In this document: piece by piece, positions 1 to 5,563 of the stretch
Layout: each line of letters opens with the position of its first letter
Numbering within the stretch: position 1 is the stretch's first letter
Source of the DNA: Candidatus Melainabacteria bacterium
GTDB lineage: Bacteria; Cyanobacteriota; Vampirovibrionia; Obscuribacterales; Obscuribacteraceae
Direction of reading: 5' to 3'
Assembly: GCA_003175915.1 (NCBI GenBank)
Contig: PSRH01000173.1
Span: 1-5,877 of the forward strand
DNA length: 5,877 bases
Made by a program: the position numbers and the translations under genes
Notes under the pieces: model-generated
Seen by the model: only the letters and a program-made list of their open reading frames with translations
Databases searched by the model: none
What the model was told of the DNA's origin: nothing

Positions 1-2
1 CA

Positions 3-1589
3 GCACCAACGCCAGCAGCACCACCGCCACCAGCACCAGCGCCCACCGCTAAATCCAAAGCAAGCGCTCAAGAAATGATGTGGGATCATTTTGCCGAAAG
101 TTCTTCGCCACCCAGCCACCAACCAGATCGATCCAAAGCGTCAGGCACCGCCCCGGAAACCGCACCACTAGGCAAGCAACCTTTTAGCGAGAGCCAAGAA
201 ACCAAAGCAAAGCCATCCTTACCCCCAGAACAATTGGCCTGGGGACATTTTGCTCAAAGTGAAGCGCCACCGGCTGAAACCAAAAAAACAAATTTTGGCT
301 TTGGAGAGCCCTTCGCAGCTTCCTCTCAAGCTCAGCCACCGGTTGCGGACACCCCAAGTCCGACCGCTCCCCCCGCTCCCGAGCCCGACAGCCTATCTGC
401 CGGTAGCTTTGATTCCTCTGGCAGTAAAGTAGGCGATTGGTCTGGTGGTTGGCCAGCCACTCCAGCCAAGGCTGGTGATTGGTCGGCCGCCGCGCTAGAT
501 CCCGCTAGCGCCAAGAGCGGTGATCCATCCGCCTCCCCACTAAATCCCGCTAGCGCCGATCGGTCCCCTACTGCCCCGGATTCCCCTAAGGCAAAAGCTG
601 GCGATTGGTCCGGTAAGCCAGGTGATTTGACCATGCCGGAAGGCTTTAGGTCGATTGCCGATCCAGATGCCGCCGAAGGACAGATCTACTCCGACGTTTC
701 TCTGGCCGGCCCTCACTATTCGTTCGGTACCGCCTTCAGTTTGGGACATTCGAGCCGAGCCAAACGTTCGCCCACACCTCAACCGGAAAAGGCAAAAACC
801 GAAGCAGTGGAGCCACCAGCGACGACCGGCCCCAGCCAGGCCAGCAAGGCTAGCCAGCCGCCATTTACTTTTGCTCCAGGGGCTGAACCTATAACACCAA
901 CTACCTCACCACCTCCTGAAATCGTAGAGGAAGTTCCGGATCTCGATGCTCTCGATATTTTCGATGACCTCGACAATCTTACCGAAATGGAAGAAATCGA
1001 AATCATCGAAGAAGTGGTGAAGGATCAAGCCAACCAGAAAGCCAGCGGCCTGGCTAGCACCATATCTGGTGACGAGCTCAGGGAATTGATTAAGAGCCGC
1101 ATCAAGCAAGCCAGTGAACAGCTTGCCGAGCCGCCTGCTGAAGTCAGTTCAGAGCAATCAAGTGAAGAGGAGCCAACCAAGAAGGCCTCTAATAGAAGCA
1201 AATTTGTCGGCGCCGCCAAAGCCCACGAACCGCCAAAACCAAGCACCTTTGTGCCAAGAGCAGTTCCTGCTGAGATTAGAAAAGCTTGCCTGCTTTTGGG
1301 TGTTCGGCCAGAAGAGATCACGAAAGAGATCATTATCGATGCCTGGAAGCGCCAAATTGCCAGTCCTGGCGTCCACCCCGATCTCGGCGGGGACACGGAA
1401 TCTGCTATATTCTTGAATACCGCCAAAGACACCTTGATTCGCTGGCTCGAAGACCAGGCCCCTAAACTCGGCAAGCGCTTCGGTCAAACCGAAAAAACGC
1501 GCGCTCAAGCAAATCCGAAGAAAAGTTCGGATAAAACCGATAGACCAGATAAAGCTGATAAAGCAAAAAAAGCAGAAAAGTCTGAGTAA
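3..1589 (+). CDS. Long low-complexity protein with C-terminal J-domain-like module (5' partial)
   Basis: The frame is open from the left edge through 24 codons before the first ATG pair (75 and 78). Those ATGs lack a ribosome binding site and lie inside a repeat unit, so the real start is probably outside the window. Residues below count from ATG 75. Residues 1-280 are Pro/Ala/Ser-rich and probably disordered, with W-[DG]-H-F-A repeats (3-7, 56-60) and K-x-G-D-W-S repeats (118-180). Residues 282-315 are strongly acidic with spaced Ile/Leu/Val. Residues 400-460 resemble a J domain: LLLGV (406-410), an AWKRQ helix II (423-427), HPD at 434-436 followed by LGGD, and a helix III with F-L-N-T-A-K-D-T-L. 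J domains stimulate the ATPase of Hsp70 (DnaK), so a co-chaperone or Hsp70-recruiting adaptor role is inferred. The tail (478-504) is Lys/Asp-rich. No signal peptide or membrane segment is visible. The gene ends 51 bases before der. The client is unknown; the J-domain call is fairly secure, the rest unrecognised. Confidence 0.8.
   Translation, partial: APTPAAPPPPAPAPTAKSKASAQEMMWDHFAESSSPPSHQPDRSKASGTAPETAPLGKQPFSESQETKAKPSLPPEQLAWGHFAQSEAPPAETKKTNFGFGEPFAASSQAQPPVADTPSPTAPPAPEPDSLSAGSFDSSGSKVGDWSGGWPATPAKAGDWSAAALDPASAKSGDPSASPLNPASADRSPTAPDSPKAKAGDWSGKPGDLTMPEGFRSIADPDAAEGQIYSDVSLAGPHYSFGTAFSLGHSSRAKRSPTPQPEKAKTEAVEPPATTGPSQASKASQPPFTFAPGAEPITPTTSPPPEIVEEVPDLDALDIFDDLDNLTEMEEIEIIEEVVKDQANQKASGLASTISGDELRELIKSRIKQASEQLAEPPAEVSSEQSSEEEPTKKASNRSKFVGAAKAHEPPKPSTFVPRAVPAEIRKACLLLGVRPEEITKEIIIDAWKRQIASPGVHPDLGGDTESAIFLNTAKDTLIRWLEDQAPKLGKRFGQTEKTRAQANPKKSSDKTDRPDKADKAKKAEKSE
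69..341 (+). repeat. Degenerate W-x-H-F-A peptide repeats in the J-domain protein
   Basis: Three in-frame copies of a 15-residue motif are visible. Copy 1 (69-113) reads QEMMWDHFAESSSPP, copy 2 (228-272) reads EQLAWGHFAQSEAPP, and a weaker copy 3 (297-341) reads GFGEPFAASSQAQPP. Copies 1 and 2 share W, H-F-A, a following Ser and a terminal Pro-Pro. Copy 1 begins before the first ATG of the window, which argues that translation starts further left. Linkers between copies are unrelated Ser/Pro/Lys-rich sequence. They could be short linear binding motifs; that is inference. Confidence 0.6.
426..629 (+). repeat. K-x-G-D-W-S repeat cluster in the J-domain protein
   Basis: Residues 118-185 (from ATG 75) hold KVGDWS, KAGDWS, KSGDPS, KAGDWS and a final KPGDL, so Gly-Asp recurs at residues 120, 134, 149, 176 and 183. 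The spacing is 14-15 residues for the first three. A secondary repeat, DPASA/NPASA, follows two of them. At DNA level the 14-base string atcccgctagcgcc occurs exactly at 499-512 and 544-557, 45 bases (15 codons) apart, pointing to an in-frame duplication that has since diverged. Confidence 0.65.
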
Positions 1590-1640
1590 ACACGGTAGAT
1601 TAAGGTTGCGTCTGAGACGTCCTCTTCGCTTGGTAAGCTC

Positions 1641-2984
1641 ATGAGTCGTAATATTGTCGCCATAGTGGGGCGACCGAATGTCGGAAAGTCGACTTTCTTC
1701 AACCGTTGTATCGGGGCAAGACACGCTATTGTCGACGATACTCCCGGCGTTACGCGCGACCGGGCCTACCACGAAACTGATTGGGCCGGCCACGAATTTA
1801 CCCTGATCGACACCGGCGGAATTATGCTGGACAAGAATCACGAGCTGGCCGACGAAGTTTACGATCAGGTGCAGATTGCCCTTGAAGAAGCCGACGTAAT
1901 TATTTTTATGGTCGATGGCAAGGCTGGATTAACCGGCGCCGACAAAGATGTTGCTAATCTCTTGAGAAAATCCCAAAAGCCGGTGCTGTTGGCTGTCAAC
2001 AAGGTAGATGTACCTGCTGAAGAGGGCAATATCCTTGAGTTTTTTGGATTGGGGCTGGGAGAACCGCACGCCCTGTCCGCGCTTAGAGGCACAGGCGGGG
2101 TCGGAGATTTACTCGACAAAGTAGTCTCCTTTTTTCCACCGCCAGCCAGCGCCACCAGGAAAAACGGCTCAGAACAAGAAAAAGCGGCTATTGCTATTGC
2201 CATAGTTGGTAAGCCAAACGTCGGCAAATCGTCAATGATTAACGTACTCTCAAGACAAAAGCGAACCATCGTTTCCGCCAAGCCCGGCACCACACGCGAT
2301 GCCATAGATACCACCGTTATCTATCAGGGGAGAGAAATCACCCTAATAGACACAGCCGGCATCAGACGCAAGTCAAAAGTCGACTACGGCGTGGAGGCCT
2401 TCTCTGTAGCCCGCTCTTTAAAGGCGATCGAGAGAGCCGACGTGGTTGTTCTCATGCTCGATGCAAGCGAACCCGTCTCGGATCAAGACAAGAAAATTGC
2501 CAGTAAAATAGTCGATGCGGGCAAAGCAGCGGTCGTGGTTTTAAATAAGTGGGATTTGATAGAAAACAAAGATTCCCGCCTGATGAACGAATTTACTGCC
2601 AATTTGAAGCGCGATTTGCGCGCTCTTTCATTTGCGGAAGTGTTGTTTACGAGCGCCCTGACTCGCCAGAGAACCGGGAAGATTTTAGAAGCCGTTGAAA
2701 GGGCTTCAGATACAACAAATAAGCGGATGACAACCAGCCTTTTAAATCAGATCATCAATGAGTCTGTTTCGCTCACACCGCCGCCTGTAACCAAGCGCGG
2801 CAAGCGCTTACGAATTTATTACGCAACCCAGGCCTCTACTGCCCCGCCTACTTTCATACTATTTGTCAACGATGCTGATCTGGTGAGCAACACTTACGAA
2901 GCCTATCTGGAGAGGAAGTTACGTGAAGCCTTCGATTTTACGGGAACGCCAATCAGACTGATCTTAAGGTCAAAGCGGAGCTGA
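1641..2984 (+). CDS. der: Ribosome biogenesis GTPase Der (EngA)
   Basis: Der is a cytoplasmic GTPase with two tandem G domains that binds the 50S subunit and is needed for its late assembly; it is usually essential. The 447-residue product has the normal length and layout. G domain 1 shows P-loop GRPNVGKS (10-17), TPGVTRD (34-40), DTGG (57-60) and NKVD (120-123). G domain 2 shows GKPNVGKS (190-197), PGTTRD (215-220), DTAG (237-240) and NKWD (302-305). A C-terminal KH-like domain covers about 358-441, with the family's RIYYATQ and PPTFILFVN segments. All nucleotide-binding motifs are intact. The G5 region of domain 1 reads SALRG, a little different from the more usual SAxHG. The ATG at 1641 is chosen because the P-loop then begins at the expected residue 10, although its ribosome binding site is weak. 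It is followed after 5 bases by plsY, so the two are probably co-transcribed. Confidence 0.97.
   Translation: MSRNIVAIVGRPNVGKSTFFNRCIGARHAIVDDTPGVTRDRAYHETDWAGHEFTLIDTGGIMLDKNHELADEVYDQVQIALEEADVIIFMVDGKAGLTGADKDVANLLRKSQKPVLLAVNKVDVPAEEGNILEFFGLGLGEPHALSALRGTGGVGDLLDKVVSFFPPPASATRKNGSEQEKAAIAIAIVGKPNVGKSSMINVLSRQKRTIVSAKPGTTRDAIDTTVIYQGREITLIDTAGIRRKSKVDYGVEAFSVARSLKAIERADVVVLMLDASEPVSDQDKKIASKIVDAGKAAVVVLNKWDLIENKDSRLMNEFTANLKRDLRALSFAEVLFTSALTRQRTGKILEAVERASDTTNKRMTTSLLNQIINESVSLTPPPVTKRGKRLRIYYATQASTAPPTFILFVNDADLVSNTYEAYLERKLREAFDFTGTPIRLILRSKRS
2977..2980 (+). promoter_or_regulatory. Ribosome binding site for plsY inside the end of der
   Basis: GGAG lies within the last codons of der, with 9 bases between it and the plsY ATG at 2990. 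It is a normally spaced Shine-Dalgarno sequence. Because it overlaps der coding sequence and the two genes are only 5 bases apart, plsY translation is probably coupled to der. Confidence 0.6.
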
Positions 2985-2989
2985 GGCTT

Positions 2990-3661
2990 ATGTCCGTATT
3001 TTTAATGCTTCTGCTGGTCGCCTGCTCTTATATCATGGGCTCGATTCCGACCGGCTATTGGCTGAGCAAAGCCTTAAAAGGCATCGATATTCGCAACTAC
3101 GGCAGTGGCTCCACAGGCGCCACCAACGTTTGGCGTTGTGTCGGTAAGTGGCCTGGCATCGGTGTATTCTTTATCGACCTTGCCAAAGGCTTGATTCCGG
3201 TGCGCGTCGCCATTGCCCTTATCCTGATTCCGGACTTCGCCGCCATGGATAGATATCATCTTTTACCAGTGTTGGCCGCATTGGCTGCTCTCATCGGCCA
3301 TAGCAAATCGATATTCCTCAACTTTCAGGGGGGCAAAAGCGCAGCCACCGGCTTAGGAACCTTGTTAGCTTTGAAACCAATCGTCGGTGCAAGCACGTTT
3401 GCCACCTGGCTCATTCTGCTTTTCGTTTTCAGAATTGTCTCCTTAGCATCGATTATCGCTACCGGCTTTTGCGGAATCTATATGGCATTAGCTAAGATGC
3501 CAGCCTCTTACATCGTCTACTGTATTCTCGGGTTCGCCTACGTAACCTATCGCCACAAAGCCAATATTGAAAGAATGTTGAACGGCAGCGAACCACGTAT
3601 TGGCAAGAAAGTCACCGATCTGACAAGATTGCCAGATGAGGCCCAGGATGGCTCTTCTTAA
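2990..3661 (+). CDS. plsY: Glycerol-3-phosphate acyltransferase PlsY
   Basis: PlsY is an integral membrane enzyme that transfers an acyl group from acyl-phosphate (made by PlsX) to the sn-1 position of glycerol-3-phosphate, giving lysophosphatidic acid, the first step of phospholipid synthesis. The family motifs are in order: GSIPTGYWLSK (17-27), GSGSTGATN (38-46), DLAKG (63-67), GH (103-104), GGKSAATG (114-121) and the closing RHKANIERMLNG (188-199). Hydrophobic stretches at about 2-20, 55-82, 91-109, 128-148, 150-168 and 172-187 fit a multi-pass membrane protein. At 223 residues it is near the usual length, with a modest polar C-terminal tail (205-223). The GSTGATN and GGKSAAT variants are ones I associate with cyanobacterial-type PlsY. 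The start ATG has a GGAG nine bases upstream. It sits between der and the htrA-like gene, separated from the latter by about 46 bases. Neither plsX nor plsC is in the window. Confidence 0.96.
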   Translation: MSVFLMLLLVACSYIMGSIPTGYWLSKALKGIDIRNYGSGSTGATNVWRCVGKWPGIGVFFIDLAKGLIPVRVAIALILIPDFAAMDRYHLLPVLAALAALIGHSKSIFLNFQGGKSAATGLGTLLALKPIVGASTFATWLILLFVFRIVSLASIIATGFCGIYMALAKMPASYIVYCILGFAYVTYRHKANIERMLNGSEPRIGKKVTDLTRLPDEAQDGSS

Positions 3662-3707
3662 TTAATTGAACCTCAGAACAAAGCATAGATCGAGTAATGA
3701 ATCAGGG

Positions 3708-4817
3708 ATGAAGAAGGAAATGAGCATTTCTACAAGAGGTCGATCCGCTAAGGATTGGTGCCTGGCACTAACGATCCTGTTCTTTAGTGCTGTTTGCTTA
3801 AAGCCAGCCCCTGCCGCTCCGCCTACGCCAAGCAATCCTATTTCTTCCGAAGAAGCCACCAACATCAGGATCTACAAAGCAGCCAACAAAGCGGTGGTCA
3901 ACATTAGCATTTCCGGTGGCGAAGAAGCTTATTTCAGCGTCGTTCCGCGCGAGGGTTTCGGTTCGGGCACAATCATTAGCGGTGATGGTTATATTCTCAC
4001 CAATTATCACGTGATTGAAAATGCTAATCAGATTAGAGTGACTCTCTTCGACGGCACGGTTTTACCCGCTGTTAAAGTCGGAGAAGATCCGGCCAACGAT
4101 TTGGCCGTCGTTAAAATAAACGCTCCAGAAACAATAAAATTGACGACCATCCCATTCGGCGATTCTTCCAAGCTGGAGGTAGGTAGAAAAGTACTGGCCA
4201 TCGGCAATCCCTTCGGGCTTGACCGCACTCTCAGTCAGGGCATCGTCTCAAGCTTAGGGCGGTCGATATTGAGCGAAAACGGTCGCTTAATTAAAGGCAT
4301 TATCCAAACTGATGCGGCGATTAACCCGGGCAACTCAGGCGGCCCACTCTTGGACAGCTCAGGTAAATTGATTGGTATCAACACAGCAATCATGAGTCGC
4401 ACCGGACAATCGGCCGGCATTGGACTGGCCATACCGATTAACATTGCTAAGCAAATTGTCCCAGAATTAATCGCCCACCATGGCGTCATTCGCCCAGACT
4501 TAGGAATTCTTGCCGTCCAGCTCGTTGACTCCGGTCTCAGAATCGTCAAAATTGATCCGGAAGGCCCAGCCGCCAAAGCTGGACTCTCAGGACCGAAGCT
4601 GATCGTCTATCAGGACGGTCCTTTTCGAGTATCAGGTTGGGACGTAACACTGGCCGACGTGATCATGGCAATTGACAACACGCCGGTTCATTCCACTGAC
4701 GACCTTTTATCCTATATCGAACTTAAAAAGCCTGGCCAAGTAGTTACACTTACAGTCTTGCGGGGAAGCCGCGTAGTGAAAATCGCCGTAAAATTAGCAA
4801 GCAGTAATTCAGTTTGA
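3708..4817 (+). CDS. HtrA/Deg-family exported serine protease with one PDZ domain
   Basis: HtrA/Deg proteases degrade or refold damaged proteins outside the cytoplasm. From ATG 3708 the product has 369 residues. The N-terminus MKKEMSISTRGRSAKDW followed by a hydrophobic run (about 17-30) and APAAP looks like a Sec signal peptide, or a signal anchor if uncleaved. The trypsin-like domain carries His101 (TNYHVIENA), Asp131 (NDLAVVKI) and Ser210 (GNSGGPLLD), so the catalytic triad is complete; AIGNPFG (164-170) and the NTAIMS region also match the family. A single PDZ domain spans about 263-364, with an insertion between AGL and DVI that resembles Deg1-type proteases. The frame is also open from a TTG at 3666 but without a usable ribosome binding site there, and ATG 3720 is another option; 3708 gives the neatest signal peptide. 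The stop lies 20 bases before the regulator's preferred start. Which paralogue (DegP, DegQ, HhoA) it equals cannot be decided. Confidence 0.93.
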   Translation: MKKEMSISTRGRSAKDWCLALTILFFSAVCLKPAPAAPPTPSNPISSEEATNIRIYKAANKAVVNISISGGEEAYFSVVPREGFGSGTIISGDGYILTNYHVIENANQIRVTLFDGTVLPAVKVGEDPANDLAVVKINAPETIKLTTIPFGDSSKLEVGRKVLAIGNPFGLDRTLSQGIVSSLGRSILSENGRLIKGIIQTDAAINPGNSGGPLLDSSGKLIGINTAIMSRTGQSAGIGLAIPINIAKQIVPELIAHHGVIRPDLGILAVQLVDSGLRIVKIDPEGPAAKAGLSGPKLIVYQDGPFRVSGWDVTLADVIMAIDNTPVHSTDDLLSYIELKKPGQVVTLTVLRGSRVVKIAVKLASSNSV

Positions 4818-4827
4818 TTTCCAGTGC

Positions 4828-4831
4828 GGAG
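4828..4831 (+). promoter_or_regulatory. Ribosome binding site deciding the response regulator start (GTG 4838)
   Basis: GGAG is followed by a 6-base spacer (caaaaa) and then GTG at 4838, a well-formed initiation site. The alternative, a TTG at 4814 whose last bases overlap the protease stop (ttga), has no comparable upstream purine run. The GTG start also puts RILVIDDD right at the N-terminus, as in most OmpR-family regulators. Confidence 0.7.
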
Positions 4832-4837
4832 CAAAAA

Positions 4838-5557
4838 GTGTCAAGGATTCTCGTAATTGATGACGACCAGGCCATTGCCGAGTTGGTCAAGGTAAATCTG
4901 GAACTTCTCGGCCATCATGTCACTACTGCCCTTGATGGCATCAAAGGACTAGCTCTGGCTCAACAGAATCGGCCGGACCTGGTTGTCCTGGACGTCATGA
5001 TGCCGGATCTGGATGGCTTTACAGTCTGCCAGCGGCTCAGGCAAAACCCGGCCACACACCCAATTCCTATCTTGATGCTGACGGCATTGGGCATGACCAA
5101 AGACAAAGTCACAGGTTTTGACTCAGGTGCCGACGATTACCTTGTCAAACCTTTTGAAATTCCCGAACTACAGGTGCGCGTGCGGGCGCTCCTCAGGCGT
5201 TCAGGCTCAGTACCACACTCATCCACCTTGCCCGAGATTCTCACTGCCGGCAAGATTACTTTGATCCCTGAAAACCTCCAGGCGAAAGTGGAAGAGCGCG
5301 TTGTCAAGCTAACGCCGACAGAGTTCGAAATCCTCCATTGCCTGATGCAACATCACGGTCAAACAGTTTCCACGGGCAAACTCCTTGAGGAAGTCTGGGG
5401 CTATTCTCCCGATGATGATGTCGATACGATAAGAGTGCACATTCGCCACCTCCGCACAAGACTAGAAACGCCGGACCGAAAATACATCAAAACCGTTTAC
5501 GGTGGCGGCTATCAGCTGATCGCCGACGGTTTCGCTAAACATCAAGACGAGGGTTAA
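4838..5557 (+). CDS. OmpR/PhoB-family response regulator
   Basis: This is a two-domain transcription factor of a two-component system. Counted from GTG 4838 (239 residues), the receiver domain has the acidic pair D8/D9 in ILVIDDD, the phospho-acceptor D52 in VVLDVMMPDLDGF, the switch Thr82 in LMLTA and Lys104 in VKPFE. The C-terminal winged helix (about 131-230) shows LTPTEFEIL, the recognition-helix region VDTIRVHIRHLRTRL and the YGGGYQL wing, typical of OmpR/PhoB DNA-binding domains. Every residue needed for phosphorylation is present, so it should be a regulated protein. An in-frame TTG at 4814 would add eight residues and overlap the protease stop by 4 bases. The close placement after the htrA-like gene implies co-transcription and suggests, as inference, a link to envelope stress or autoregulation of the cluster. 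No histidine kinase is in the window, so the partner sensor is unknown. The C-terminal tail is short and charged. Confidence 0.95.
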   Translation: MSRILVIDDDQAIAELVKVNLELLGHHVTTALDGIKGLALAQQNRPDLVVLDVMMPDLDGFTVCQRLRQNPATHPIPILMLTALGMTKDKVTGFDSGADDYLVKPFEIPELQVRVRALLRRSGSVPHSSTLPEILTAGKITLIPENLQAKVEERVVKLTPTEFEILHCLMQHHGQTVSTGKLLEEVWGYSPDDDVDTIRVHIRHLRTRLETPDRKYIKTVYGGGYQLIADGFAKHQDEG

Positions 5558-5563
5558 GCGCAT

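Noticed and set aside
1..50. cag/cac/gcc-rich simple sequence at the left edge as a microsatellite or CRISPR-like repeat
   Set aside because: It is in frame with the downstream gene and encodes an Ala-Pro linker; no regular unit or spacers are present.
332..634. Minus-strand open frame of 100 codons opposite the repeat-rich region, and the long minus frames at 1025-1474 and 1158-1841
   Set aside because: They mirror the codon-biased plus-strand genes, lack ribosome binding sites and family motifs, and one crosses the gap into der.
1565..1571. Run of seven A in frame A_AAA_AAA, a possible -1 frameshift site
   Set aside because: It lies five codons before the stop; a -1 shift would add four residues and stop at once, and there is no downstream stem. 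It simply reflects Lys codons in the tail.
1609..1619. Inverted repeat cgtctgagacg between the J-domain gene and der, as a possible terminator or operator
   Set aside because: As a hairpin it has only four pairs around a 3-base loop and no following T-run; as an operator there is no second site and no promoter-like element beside it.
3666..3690. TTGAAC followed by CATAGA as a sigma-70 promoter for the protease gene
   Set aside because: The spacing is about 12 bases, far too short, and the -10-like element is poor.
3822..3836. Lipobox-like Cys in FFSAVCLK of the protease signal peptide
   Set aside because: The residue before Cys is Val and the -3 position is Ser, which does not fit a lipoprotein signal; the A-P-A-A region after it is a better signal peptidase I site.
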